A stretch of 38,932 nt of DNA from Pseudomonas fontis (GTDB lineage: Bacteria > Pseudomonadota > Gammaproteobacteria > Pseudomonadales > Pseudomonadaceae): NCBI RefSeq assembly GCF_028656955.1, contig NZ_JAMDGY010000083.1, positions 1-38,932 on the forward strand, in the 5' to 3' direction. The position numbers and the translations under genes were made by a program. Positions 1 to 9,018 of this stretch are shown here, one piece after another. Below the pieces are notes generated by a model that did not search any database, was not told where the DNA came from, and worked only from the letters and a program-made list of their open reading frames with translations. Numbering within the stretch: the first letter of the stretch is position 1; each line of letters opens with the position of its first letter.

Positions 1-155
1 CGTCCTCGCATACGCAGAAGGCGGCTACGCCCCCGCCCGTTTAACGACACCTCCGTTCAGCCTCTGGAAGACGGGGCCGGCAGATCAAGATCAACAGCAC
101 AATTCGCTTCGCTCTTGCTTTGTTAACTATGGGCTGGCTTATCGCTGTCTAACGA
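1..155. other. Unassigned leading segment
   Basis: No reading frame here can be assigned with confidence. Several frames are open for 40 to 50 codons, but none has a recognisable motif. It may hold the 3' end of a gene lying mostly outside the window, or plain intergenic DNA. Confidence 0.3.
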
Positions 156-245
156 AGCCGCTGCCGTAAGGCTGCGCTCGCCTGCATAGCAGGCGCCGCC
201 TTTTGGAGCCCTCACGGGCTCCAGCGCAGCCTGACGGCAGCGGCT
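156..245. repeat. Long inverted repeat element, copy A (REPIN-like, three-way fold)
   Basis: A 23-bp outer inverted repeat (156-178 and 223-245, one mismatch, core AGCCGCTGCCG) encloses two perfect internal hairpins. One is CGCCTGC-ata-GCAGGCG at 179-195 and the other GGAGCCC-tcac-GGGCTCC at 205-222. The whole unit could fold as a three-way junction. It sits 30 bp past the stop of the chemotaxis receptor. Related copies are at 11685-11773 (complete) and 34068-34090 (half). Confidence 0.85.
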
Positions 246-275
246 ACAAACGGTTGTGCCAGACAGTGGCGGGGC

Positions 276-2261
276 CTACCGCCCAACCCGGAACCGATTG
301 ACCTCCTGGCGCAACTGCCCCGCCAAGCCTTCCAGCTCCCGCGCCGTCGCAGCAAGGTTCAACGCCACTTCACGCTGCTCGCTATTGGCCAGGGCAATGC
401 TCTGCAAGTTGCTGCTGAGCATTGTCGCGGTGCTGCTCTGCTCCTGCGTCGCCAGCGTGATCGCATCGAACTGCTGACCCGCCGAACGGCTCTGCTCATC
501 AATGCGCGCCAGCGCTTCAGCCACCTTGGCATTGCGCGCCAGCCCGTCCTGCATCAGCCGATTGCCCTGCTCCATGGTGCTGATCGCATTGCCGGTCTCC
601 TGCTGGATACTGCCGATCATGCCGGAGATCTCATCCGTCGCCTGACGCGTGCGCGCCGCCAGGCTGCGCACCTCATCGGCCACCACGGCAAACCCGCGCC
701 CCTGCTCACCAGCCCGCGCCGCTTCAATGGCCGCGTTCAAGGCCAGCAGGTTGGTCTGCTCGGCAATCGAGGTGATCACCCCGACAATCCCGCCGATTTC
801 CTGCGAGCGCACGCCCAGCGTGTCGATCACCTGCGCCGTGCTGCCCAAGGCATCGGCAATCTGCTGCAGCGAACCCGACGCTTCATCCATCGAAGCACGC
901 CCGATCCGCGTCTGCTGGGCGTTGTCCTGGGCCATGCGCTGGGTGTTGCCCATGTTGTCGGCGATGTTCAGCGAGGTCGCGCTGAACTCTTCCACCGCGC
1001 CAGCCATGCTGCTGATTTCACCGGACTGCTGCTCCATGCCCTCACAGGCCCCCGAGGACATCCCGGTCAGCGCCTGGGCGCGGCTGCTGACTTCCTGCGA
1101 CGCGGCGCGAATGTGCACGACCATGGTCGCCAACGCCTCGCCCATCTGGTTGAAACTGCGCGCCAACTGGCCGATCTCGTCATGGCTGGCCACGTTCAAC
1201 CGTGCATCCAGGTCACCCGCGCCAAGCGCTTCGGCCTGGCGTACCAGGTCACCCAGTGGGCGCAACTTGCGCTGCAGCAACCACAGCGTCGCCCCCACCG
1301 CCACCAGCATCGCCAGCAGGCTGCCAATGGCCAGGCGCAGGCCGATGCTCCAGGTCACCGCGCGGATCTCGTGCTTGGGCATGCTCGCCAATACCGTCCA
1401 CGGCCCGCCGGCAAATGGCACCGCGACGCTGTACAGCTCTTCCACGCCATCGTCCCAGAAGCGCCCTTCCCCAGGGTGCCCGGCAAAGTCGGCCAACTGG
1501 CTTGCCGCCTGCTCCGGCGAGGTCACCCCGGCCGGCGCCACCAGCCAGCGCTGCTGCTCATCGAGCAGCGCCAACGAGCCGGTCTGGCCAATGCGGAAAC
1601 GCTTGAGGTTGTCGAACTGGGCGGCCTGCGCGTCGGTGTAGTCAAAGCCCACGAACAGCACGGCGATCACCCGCCCGCTGCTGTCTCGCACGGGGGTGTA
1701 TTGGGTCATGTAGGCACGCTCGAACAGCAGCGCACGGCCGACATACGCCTGGCCAGCCATCAATTTCGCGTACGCCGGGTGCGCACGGTCGAGCAAGGTG
1801 CCGATGGCGCGGCTGCCGTCCTGCTTGGTCAGCGAGGTACTGATGCGGATGAAGTCCTCGCCGCTGCGCACGAACACCGTGGCCACCCCCGCCGTCATCT
1901 GGCGGAAGTCATCCACTTCACGGGAGTTGTTGTTCAGCGCCACGTCCCCCAGGTACAGCCCTGGCGTGGCCATGCCACCGACGTTGATCGACTCGCCCGG
2001 GGCCAGGCGCAGCCCGCCGGCGAAACGCTTGTCGAACAGCCCGCTGAGGCGCTGGGTGCTTTCGCGCAGGGTGCCGTGAAAGGTACTGAGCTGGTCGGCG
2101 AGCAGGCGCGCTTCGCTGGCCAGGTGTTCCTGGCGGGTGATCAGGTTGGCGCTGTCGAGCGAGCGCAAGGCAAACAGGGTACTGCCGGTAATCACCACCG
2201 CCAGCACGGCGGCCAGGGCGATACCGAGTTGCGAGGCAATCCGGGCACGAGGTTGGGACAT
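276..2261 (-). CDS. Methyl-accepting chemotaxis protein, Cache_3-Cache_2 sensor
   Basis: Inner-membrane chemoreceptor that senses a small periplasmic ligand and controls the CheA kinase. It has 661 aa. One membrane segment lies at about 12-33, followed by a periplasmic domain at about 34-300 that resembles the Cache_3-Cache_2 fusion family. A second membrane segment is at about 308-329, HAMP at about 330-382, then a long cytoplasmic coiled coil. The conserved signalling tip is visible at about 499-532 (IAEQTNLLALNAAIEAARAG, then GRGFAVVADEVR). There is no C-terminal CheR-tethering pentapeptide. The ATG follows GGAG at good spacing. A FliA-type promoter lies upstream at 2365-2391. The ligand cannot be read from sequence. 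Confidence 0.95.
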   Translation of the reverse strand: MSQPRARIASQLGIALAAVLAVVITGSTLFALRSLDSANLITRQEHLASEARLLADQLSTFHGTLRESTQRLSGLFDKRFAGGLRLAPGESINVGGMATPGLYLGDVALNNNSREVDDFRQMTAGVATVFVRSGEDFIRISTSLTKQDGSRAIGTLLDRAHPAYAKLMAGQAYVGRALLFERAYMTQYTPVRDSSGRVIAVLFVGFDYTDAQAAQFDNLKRFRIGQTGSLALLDEQQRWLVAPAGVTSPEQAASQLADFAGHPGEGRFWDDGVEELYSVAVPFAGGPWTVLASMPKHEIRAVTWSIGLRLAIGSLLAMLVAVGATLWLLQRKLRPLGDLVRQAEALGAGDLDARLNVASHDEIGQLARSFNQMGEALATMVVHIRAASQEVSSRAQALTGMSSGACEGMEQQSGEISSMAGAVEEFSATSLNIADNMGNTQRMAQDNAQQTRIGRASMDEASGSLQQIADALGSTAQVIDTLGVRSQEIGGIVGVITSIAEQTNLLALNAAIEAARAGEQGRGFAVVADEVRSLAARTRQATDEISGMIGSIQQETGNAISTMEQGNRLMQDGLARNAKVAEALARIDEQSRSAGQQFDAITLATQEQSSTATMLSSNLQSIALANSEQREVALNLAATARELEGLAGQLRQEVNRFRVGR

Positions 2262-2364
2262 GGAAGCTCCAGGCGACAGGGGCCGGGATCGTCCTGATCA
2301 CGCTGCACCGCCGGCATCTCATCTGTAGGGGGAGTGAGCCTTCTGCATGCGGCTCTGCCCTACT

Positions 2365-2391
2365 GATTCGGCGCCAACGGGTATTACTTGA
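2365..2391 (-). promoter_or_regulatory. Putative FliA (sigma-28) promoter of the chemoreceptor gene
   Basis: On the minus strand the sequence reads TCAAGTAA, an 11-bp spacer, then GCCGAATC. This is close to the flagellar sigma-28 consensus TAAAGTTT-N11-GCCGATAA with the correct spacing. It lies about 105 bp upstream of the receptor ATG. A FliA promoter is what is expected for a chemotaxis gene outside the flagellar cluster. Confidence 0.65.
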
Positions 2392-2421
2392 GTCCAATGC
2401 AGGGATATTTAGCGCAAACGT

Positions 2422-3366
2422 TCATTCGCCGATATTGGCTTCAGTTGCGTTCAGTATCTGCACATCTGGCAGGTTCATGGCCTGCACCTCACCCTGCAGA
2501 AAGTCACTCAAGCGGCGCAGGCGCTCACCACCGGGGCGGGTGCGCGGCCAGACCAGAAAGTAGTCCAGCCCGCTGGCCACTGCGGTCGGCCAGGGCAAGC
2601 TGAGCCGGCCCTGGGCAACGTCTTCGGCGACCATCAGCAAGTCGCCCATCGACACGCCATAGCCCCGCGCGGCGGCGATCATGCCCAGTTCCAGGGTGTC
2701 GAACACCTGGCCGCCCTTGAGCGACACCTGCTCGGTCAGGCCCATGCAGGCCAACCAACTGCGCCAGTCGCGCTTGTCCGGGGTGGGGTGCAGCAGTTCG
2801 CAGGCAACCAGGCGTTCGACCGTCCACGGCTGCTCGTTGAGCAAGGCCGGCGCGCCAACCGGGATCAGCAGCTCGGGGAACAACCGGCGCACTTCCCAAT
2901 CCGGCGCAAAGTGCCCATCGCCCAGCAGCACCGCGCAGTCGAACGGCTCGTGGTTGAAATCGACATGGTCGACGTCCATCCAGGCACTGGTGAGCTGCAC
3001 CTCGTTGCCCGGCTGCAAGTGACGAAAGCGGCTCAGGCGCGCCAGCAGCCAGCGCATGGTCAAGGTCGAGGGGGCTTTCATGCGCAACACGCCGTCTTCA
3101 CTGCGCAGGGTATTGCAGGCGCGCTCCAGCGCGGCGAAGCCCTCGCGCACCCCGGGCAGCAGCAGGCGCGCCGCTTCGCTCAACTGCAGGTTGCGCCCGT
3201 TGCGGTGAAACAGGCGGCAGGCAAAGTGATCTTCCAGCGTGCGCACATGCCGGCTAACGGCACTCTGGGTAATCGATAACTCATCCGCCGCACGGGTGAA
3301 CGAGCTGTGCCGGGCGGCCGCCTCGAAGGCGCGCAGTGCGTACAGCGGCGGCAATCGGTTTGACAT
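2422..3366 (-). CDS. LysR-family transcriptional regulator (GcvA-like)
   Basis: DNA-binding regulator of 314 aa, the usual LysR length. The N-terminal winged helix-turn-helix at about 6-65 contains the family pattern FTRAADELSITQSAVSRHVR. The remainder is a type-2 periplasmic-binding-like effector domain. The opening LPPLYALRAFEAAARHSSF is typical of the GcvA-like subgroup common in pseudomonads. The ATG follows AGGAG. It is divergent from the MATE pump at 3519, and LysR proteins often control the divergent neighbour, so it may regulate that pump; this is inference. The effector is unknown. Confidence 0.9.
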   Translation of the reverse strand: MSNRLPPLYALRAFEAAARHSSFTRAADELSITQSAVSRHVRTLEDHFACRLFHRNGRNLQLSEAARLLLPGVREGFAALERACNTLRSEDGVLRMKAPSTLTMRWLLARLSRFRHLQPGNEVQLTSAWMDVDHVDFNHEPFDCAVLLGDGHFAPDWEVRRLFPELLIPVGAPALLNEQPWTVERLVACELLHPTPDKRDWRSWLACMGLTEQVSLKGGQVFDTLELGMIAAARGYGVSMGDLLMVAEDVAQGRLSLPWPTAVASGLDYFLVWPRTRPGGERLRRLSDFLQGEVQAMNLPDVQILNATEANIGE

Positions 3367-3518
3367 GGGCGGCTCCTGGGCGTGCCTGCGAATGAGAGGC
3401 TGAAATCATACTCGCATGATTTTTACTCATGCCAATGATCGTTTTTATCCTTTTGTGGAAGTTGCCACAAAGGTCGAGAATTTGCCTCTTGCCCATCGCT
3501 CCAACAAGGAAAGTCATC

Positions 3519-4904
3519 ATGCAGGCTGCGCCCACGCACGAACTCAAGGCATTGCTCCGGCTCGCCGGGCCACTGATCGCCTCGCAGTTGGCGCACATGC
3601 TGATGGTGCTGACCGACACCCTGATGATGGCCCGCATAAGCCCCGAGGCCTTGGCCGGCGGCGGCCTGGGCGCGGCGAGCTATTCGTTCGTGTCGATCTT
3701 CTGCCTGGGCGTGATCGCTGCCGTGGGCACCCTGGTCGCCATTCGCCAGGGCGCGAGCGACCGCGAGGGCGCCACGCGCCTGACCCAGGCCGGGCTGTGG
3801 CTGGCCTGGGTGATGGCCATCGTTGCGGCGTTGGTGTTGTGGAACCTGTCACCGGTGCTGCTGCGCCTCGGGCAAACCCCGGAAAACGTCGCCCATGCCA
3901 GCCAGTTCCTGTTGCTGCTGCCGTTCGCCCTGCCCGGCTACCTGAGCTTCATGGCCTTGCGCGGGTTTACCAGTGCGCTGGGGCGCTCCTCGCCGGTGAT
4001 GGTCATCAGCCTGGTCGGCACCGTGCTGAACTTCCTCTGCAACTATGCGCTGATCGAGGGCATGTTCGGCCTGCCCAAGCTGGGCCTGATGGGCATCGGC
4101 CTGGTGACGGCGATTGTCGCCAACCTGATGGCCGTGGCCCTGGCGCTGTATATCCGCTATCACCAGGCATACGCCGCCTACCCGATTCGCGCGGGCCTGA
4201 GCCGGCCGTCGATGCCGGCGCTGCGCGAGTTGTGGCGCCTGGGCCTGCCGATTGGCGGCACCTACACCGTGGAAGTCGGGCTGTTCGCCTTCGCCGCGCT
4301 GTGCATGGGCACCATGGGCAGCACCGAGCTGGGCGCGCACCAGATCGCCCTGCAGATCGTCTCCACCGCGTTCATGATTCCGGCGGGTTTGTCCTATGCC
4401 GTGACCATGCGCGTGGGCCTGCACTATGGCGGCGGGCACCTGTTGCGGGCGCGGCATGCCGGGCGGGTCGGGATCGTCTTTGGCGCCGCGATGATGCTCG
4501 GTTTCTCGCTGCTGTTCTGGCTGTTCCCGGAGGCGCTGGTGGGGCTGTTTGTCGACCGCAATGACCCGGCGTTCGCCAAGGTGTTCGCGTTGGCGGTGAG
4601 CCTGCTGATCACGGCGGCCTGGTTCGAGCTGTTCGATGGTATCCAGACCATTGCGATGGGCTCCATCCGCGGGCTCAAGGACGCCAAGACCACGTTCCTG
4701 GTGGGGCTGGGCTGCTACTGGCTGATTGGCGCACCGGCGGCGTGGATCTTCGCCTTCTGGCTGGACGGCGGCGCGGTGGGCGTGTGGTGGGGCCTGGCGC
4801 TGGGGCTGGCATGCGCGGCGGTCAGCCTGACCTGGGCGTTTGAGTGGCGGATGAAGAAGATGATGGGTGGGGCAAGCGCTCCGGCCGAATCGGTTTCGGT
4901 GTGA
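3519..4904 (+). CDS. MATE family multidrug efflux transporter (NorM-like)
   Basis: Inner-membrane antiporter of 461 aa with about 12 hydrophobic segments in the two-lobe MATE arrangement. The N-terminal ELKALLRLAGPLIASQLAHM and the following DTLMMARISPEALAGGGLG are characteristic of the family. NorM-type members export cationic drugs such as fluoroquinolones in exchange for Na+ or H+. I chose the ATG at 3519 because AAGGAAAG lies just upstream and the upstream in-frame extension is not conserved-looking. It is divergent from the LysR gene, with about 150 bp between. A REP pair with a small tandem repeat follows the stop codon. Substrates cannot be told from sequence. Confidence 0.92.
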   Translation: MQAAPTHELKALLRLAGPLIASQLAHMLMVLTDTLMMARISPEALAGGGLGAASYSFVSIFCLGVIAAVGTLVAIRQGASDREGATRLTQAGLWLAWVMAIVAALVLWNLSPVLLRLGQTPENVAHASQFLLLLPFALPGYLSFMALRGFTSALGRSSPVMVISLVGTVLNFLCNYALIEGMFGLPKLGLMGIGLVTAIVANLMAVALALYIRYHQAYAAYPIRAGLSRPSMPALRELWRLGLPIGGTYTVEVGLFAFAALCMGTMGSTELGAHQIALQIVSTAFMIPAGLSYAVTMRVGLHYGGGHLLRARHAGRVGIVFGAAMMLGFSLLFWLFPEALVGLFVDRNDPAFAKVFALAVSLLITAAWFELFDGIQTIAMGSIRGLKDAKTTFLVGLGCYWLIGAPAAWIFAFWLDGGAVGVWWGLALGLACAAVSLTWAFEWRMKKMMGGASAPAESVSV

Positions 4905-4910
4905 AGCCCT

Positions 4911-4991
4911 TCGCCGGCACGGCCGGCTCCCACAGCAAGATACTGTGGGAGACACTGTGGGAGACACTGTGGGAGCTGGCCTTGCCAGCGA
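4911..4991. repeat. REP pair with 12-bp tandem repeat insertion
   Basis: Two inverted REP arms (4911-4935 and 4967-4991, 25 bp each, three differences) belong to the TCGCCGGCAAGGCCGGCTCCCACAG family. Between them the unit CTGTGGGAGACA is repeated twice (4943-4954, 4955-4966), and a third partial copy merges into the right arm. A further perfect hairpin GGGCCGC-ata-GCGGCCC follows at about 4993-5009. The element lies between the convergent MATE and GGDEF/EAL genes. Confidence 0.85.
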
Positions 4992-5015
4992 AGGGCCGCA
5001 TAGCGGCCCCGAGCG

Positions 5016-6680
5016 TCACATCGCTGCCGACTCCTGCGCGGCCCCCAGCAACAGGTAATCCACCAACTGCTGGAACGGCAATGGCTTGCTGATCAGGTAG
5101 CCCTGCACCTGGTCACAGCCAAAGCTGCGCAACAGGTCCAGTTGCTCCGGCGTTTCCACGCCCTCGGCCACTACTTCCAGATGAAGGTTGTGCGCCAGGT
5201 CGATCATCGCGTGGACCAGCTTGCGGTTCTCCTCGCGCTGCTCCATGCCACCGACAAAGCTGCGATCGACCTTGAGCAAGGTGATCGGCAAGCTGTTCAA
5301 GTGCACGAACGACGAAAAACCCGTGCCGAAATCGTCCAGCGAGAAGCGCACACCCAGCCGCCCGAGGGCGTCCATGGTCTGCTTGACCAGGTCATTGCGA
5401 CGCATCACCGCCGTTTCGGTCAACTCGAACTCCAGCCAGCGCGCATCCACGCCATGTTCGATGATCAGCCGGCTCAAGGTGGCCAGCAACTGGCTGTCCT
5501 GGAACTGGCGGAACGACAGGTTCACCGCCATGTGCAACGGCCCCAGGCCCTGCTCGCGCAACGCCTGCATGTCGCGCAAGGCCCGGGAAATCACCCAGTA
5601 GCCCAGCGGCACGATCAGCCCGCTCTGCTCGGCCAACGGCACGAACTCGCTCGGCGGCAACAGGCCCCGCTCGGCATGCCGCCAGCGCACCAGCGCCTCC
5701 AGGCCGACGATGCGCCCGTCAGTCAGGTCCAGGCGTGGCTGGTAATGCAGTTCCAGCTCGTCCCGGCGCAAAGCACGGCGCAGCTCGGCTTCAAGGTCGG
5801 CCAGGCTGCGTGCGTTGCGGTTGATCCGCTCGTTGAAGACATGGAAGGTACAGCCCTGGGTGCTCTTGGCCTGCTGCATGGCGATGTGCGCATGCCACAT
5901 CAGCGGGTCGGCGCCAGCCTGCGCGCGGGCATGTGCCACTCCCAGGCTGCAACCGATCAGCAGGCTTTCACCGTCGATCCAGTAGGGTTCGGCCAGCACC
6001 TCGACGATCCGCTCGGCCATCCACTCGGCACGTTGCGGTTCGCGGCGGGTGTCGATCAAAAGGGCGAACTCGTCGCTGCCCAGCCGCGCCACCTGGTCAC
6101 CGGCTTCCAGCTGGCTTTTCATGCGGCCAACCACCTGCAGGATCAGGCGGTCGCCGGCCTGGTGCCCGAGGGCGTCGTTGGCATGGCGGAAGTTGTCCAG
6201 GTCGAGGTGCCCGAGGGCCACGCCGCGCCCGTCGTTTTCAGCCAGGCGCGCGGCCAGCAAGGTCTGGAAACCCTGGCGATTGGCGATGCCGGTCAGTGGG
6301 TCCTGTTCGGCCAGGCGCTGCAAGGTGGCTTCCAGCACACCGCGCTCGCGCACATGGCGCAGGCAGCGCCGCAGGATGTCGCCGCTCAGTTGGCCACGCA
6401 CCAGCCAGTCGCTGACCCCCAGGGGCGCTTCGTCAGGCTCGGCGTCAAGCAACAGGACCATGGGCAGCTCGCAGCGCCCCGGCGCCGGTTGCAGGCGCGG
6501 AGTGGCCAGCACCACGGCATTGCGGTCGCGGGCAAACAGGCTGTCGACCGCCTCCCAATTGGGCGCAGTCAGCAATACCGCCGCGCCAGCCAAGGGCTGC
6601 AGGCACTCTCCCAGCACTGTTGCCCATTCCGGCTCTTCGGCCAGCAGGAGCAAACGCAACGGTTCGACAGGCGTAGACAA
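5016..6680 (-). CDS. GGDEF-EAL protein, probable c-di-GMP phosphodiesterase
   Basis: Protein of 554 aa. Residues about 1-115 form a degenerate receiver-like domain, about 120-280 a GGDEF domain and about 300-545 an EAL domain. The cyclase signature reads RLGSDEF, so the second glycine is serine. The upstream inhibitory RxxD position reads EAGD. Both changes argue against diguanylate cyclase activity and product inhibition. The EAL domain keeps the expected metal and catalytic residues: LEALVRW, VNLSFRQF, ELTET, DDFGTGFSS, KVDRSF and EGVET. It should therefore hydrolyse c-di-GMP, possibly with the GGDEF part as a GTP-sensing module. No membrane segment is seen, so it is cytosolic. The start is TTG, five bases after AGGAG. 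Confidence 0.92.
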   Translation of the reverse strand: MSTPVEPLRLLLLAEEPEWATVLGECLQPLAGAAVLLTAPNWEAVDSLFARDRNAVVLATPRLQPAPGRCELPMVLLLDAEPDEAPLGVSDWLVRGQLSGDILRRCLRHVRERGVLEATLQRLAEQDPLTGIANRQGFQTLLAARLAENDGRGVALGHLDLDNFRHANDALGHQAGDRLILQVVGRMKSQLEAGDQVARLGSDEFALLIDTRREPQRAEWMAERIVEVLAEPYWIDGESLLIGCSLGVAHARAQAGADPLMWHAHIAMQQAKSTQGCTFHVFNERINRNARSLADLEAELRRALRRDELELHYQPRLDLTDGRIVGLEALVRWRHAERGLLPPSEFVPLAEQSGLIVPLGYWVISRALRDMQALREQGLGPLHMAVNLSFRQFQDSQLLATLSRLIIEHGVDARWLEFELTETAVMRRNDLVKQTMDALGRLGVRFSLDDFGTGFSSFVHLNSLPITLLKVDRSFVGGMEQREENRKLVHAMIDLAHNLHLEVVAEGVETPEQLDLLRSFGCDQVQGYLISKPLPFQQLVDYLLLGAAQESAAM

Positions 6681-6946
6681 GCTGGCTCCTTAGCACGTGG
6701 ACGCAGTCAAATGACGAATAAGTAAACGAAATGGAACTTCCTGACCATTAATGTAAATGGTTTTCACTTGAACTCATGACATTCCTTTGTCCGGATCCCG
6801 CTTTATTTCGCCACGCATCCTGCGGGAAAGTACCAGAACCGGCAAATTTAGTTAGCGTGTTGCGTCACACTGTCAGACGGTCGCGCCCAAAACCCCTCGC
6901 GCCTGTTAAAATGCGCGGCTATTTTCAGCGACCCCCGGTTTACGTC

Positions 6947-8956
6947 ATGTCCCGACTCAACCCTCGGCAACAGGAAGCCGTGAATTATGTCGGCGGCCCT
7001 CTTTTGGTGCTCGCCGGTGCAGGCTCCGGCAAGACCAGCGTGATCACGCGCAAGATTGCCCATCTGGTACAGAACTGCGGCGTACGTGCGCAGTACATTG
7101 TAGCCATGACGTTCACCAACAAGGCCGCGCGCGAGATGAAAGAGCGCGTCGGCACCCTGCTGCGCCCGGGAGAGGGCCGTGGGCTGACGGTGTGCACCTT
7201 CCACAACCTGGGCCTGAACATCATCCGCAAGGAGCATGAACGGCTGGGCTACAAGCCGGGTTTCTCGATTTTCGACGAAACCGACGTGAAAGCCCTGATG
7301 ACCGACATCATGCAGAAGGAGTACTCCGGGGACGACGGCGTCGACGAGATCAAGAACATGATCGGCGCCTGGAAGAACGACCTGATCCTGCCGCCCGAGG
7401 CGCTGGAAAAGGCCCGCAACCCCAAGGAGCAGACCGCCGCCATCGTCTACGCGCACTACCAGCGCACGCTCAAGGCGTTCAACGCGGTGGACTTCGACGA
7501 CCTGATCCTGCTGCCGGTCAAGCTGTTCCAGGAACACGCCGACATCCTCGAGAAGTGGCAGAACCGCGTGCGCTACCTGCTGGTGGACGAATACCAGGAC
7601 ACCAACGCCAGCCAGTACCTGCTGGTGAAGATGCTCATCGGCACGCGCAACCAGTTCACCGTGGTGGGCGACGATGACCAGTCGATCTACGCCTGGCGCG
7701 GCGCACGCCCGGAAAACCTCATGCTGCTCAAGGACGACTATCCGTCCCTGAAGATCGTCATGCTGGAGCAGAACTACCGCTCCACCAGCCGTATCCTGCG
7801 CTGCGCCAACGTGCTGATCGCGAACAACCCGCATGCGTTCGAGAAGCAGCTGTGGAGTGAAATGGGCCACGGCGACGAGATCCGCGTGATCCGCTGCAAG
7901 AACGAGGAAGCCGAAGCCGAGCGCGTGGCCATGGAAATCCTCAGCCTGCACTTGCGCACCGACCGCCCGTACAGCGATTTCGCCATCCTCTATCGCGGCA
8001 ACTACCAGGCCAAGCTGATCGAATTGAAGCTGCAGCACCACCAGGTGCCCTACCGCCTGTCGGGCGGCAACAGCTTCTTCGGTCGCCAGGAAGTGAAGGA
8101 CCTGATGGCCTACTTCCGCCTGCTGGTAAACCCGGACGACGACAACGCCTACCTGCGCGTGATCAACGTGCCGCGCCGGGAAATCGGCTCCACCACCCTG
8201 GAAAAACTTGGCAACTACGCCACCGAACGCAAGGTATCGATGTACGCCGCCAGCGAGGAGCTGGGCCTGGGCGAGCACCTGGACAGCCGCTTCACCGACC
8301 GCCTGCAGCGCTTCAAGCGCTGGATGGACGGGGTCCGCGAGCAGGTCGCAACCAATGAACCGATTGCTGCGCTGCGCAGCATGGTCATGGACATCGACTA
8401 CGAAAACTGGATTCGCCAGAACAGTTCCAGCGACAAGGCCGCGGATTTCCGCATGGGCAACGTCTGGTTCCTGATCGAAGCGTTGAAAAACACCCTCGAG
8501 AAGGACGAAGAGGGTGACATGACCATCGAGGATGCCATCGGCAAACTGGTCCTGCGTGACATGCTCGAACGTCAGCAGGAAGAGGAAGACGGTGCCGAAG
8601 GCGTCCAGATGATGACCCTGCACGCGTCCAAGGGGCTGGAATTCCCCTACGTGTTCATCATGGGCATGGAAGAAGAGATTCTTCCGCACCGTTCCAGTAT
8701 CGAGGCTGACACCATCGAGGAAGAACGGCGCCTGGCCTATGTGGGCATTACCCGGGCGCGGCAGACCCTGGCGTTCACCTTTGCCGCCAAGCGCAAGCAG
8801 TACGGCGAAATCATCGATTGTGCGCCAAGCCGCTTCCTGGATGAGCTGCCTGACGACGACCTGGCCTGGGAGGGCCTGGACGACGCCCCGGTCGAGGTCA
8901 AGGCCGCTCGCGGCAATAACGCATTGGCGGATATCCGCGCGATGCTCAAACGTTAG
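6947..8956 (+). CDS. rep: ATP-dependent DNA helicase Rep
   Basis: Superfamily 1A 3'-5' helicase of 669 aa that helps replication forks pass bound proteins and takes part in restart. Motifs appear in order: Q-motif NPRQQEAV near the start, Walker A AGAGSGKT at about 23-30, motif Ia MTFTNKAAREMKER, Walker B VDEYQDTN, motif III GDDDQSIYAWRG, motif IV QNYRST, motif V TLHASKGLEFPYVF and motif VI RRLAYVGITRAR. The length and the ending around 'ALADIRAMLKR' match Pseudomonas Rep rather than UvrD. The ATG at 6947 places the Q-motif at the normal distance; longer upstream starts add low-complexity sequence with no family support. xpt follows 62 bp downstream on the same strand. Confidence 0.97.
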   Translation: MSRLNPRQQEAVNYVGGPLLVLAGAGSGKTSVITRKIAHLVQNCGVRAQYIVAMTFTNKAAREMKERVGTLLRPGEGRGLTVCTFHNLGLNIIRKEHERLGYKPGFSIFDETDVKALMTDIMQKEYSGDDGVDEIKNMIGAWKNDLILPPEALEKARNPKEQTAAIVYAHYQRTLKAFNAVDFDDLILLPVKLFQEHADILEKWQNRVRYLLVDEYQDTNASQYLLVKMLIGTRNQFTVVGDDDQSIYAWRGARPENLMLLKDDYPSLKIVMLEQNYRSTSRILRCANVLIANNPHAFEKQLWSEMGHGDEIRVIRCKNEEAEAERVAMEILSLHLRTDRPYSDFAILYRGNYQAKLIELKLQHHQVPYRLSGGNSFFGRQEVKDLMAYFRLLVNPDDDNAYLRVINVPRREIGSTTLEKLGNYATERKVSMYAASEELGLGEHLDSRFTDRLQRFKRWMDGVREQVATNEPIAALRSMVMDIDYENWIRQNSSSDKAADFRMGNVWFLIEALKNTLEKDEEGDMTIEDAIGKLVLRDMLERQQEEEDGAEGVQMMTLHASKGLEFPYVFIMGMEEEILPHRSSIEADTIEEERRLAYVGITRARQTLAFTFAAKRKQYGEIIDCAPSRFLDELPDDDLAWEGLDDAPVEVKAARGNNALADIRAMLKR

Positions 8957-9018
8957 ATAATCCCCCTTTGTCCCGGCTTGTTGCCGGGGCCACATGGCTA
9001 CATCGAGGAAATACAACA

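Noticed and set aside
1..126. Possible C-terminus of an upstream protein in one of three frames
   Set aside because: All three forward frames are open for part of this stretch with no recognisable sequence; choosing one would be a guess.
4943..4975. Short tandem repeats as a CRISPR-like array
   Set aside because: The unit is 12 bp with no spacers and derives from a REP arm. No cas gene is present anywhere in the window.
8972..8988. Hairpin CCCGGC-ttgtt-GCCGGG between rep and xpt as a terminator or purine riboswitch
   Set aside because: There is no T-run, and none of the three-helix layout of a purine riboswitch. It is only a small GC stem.
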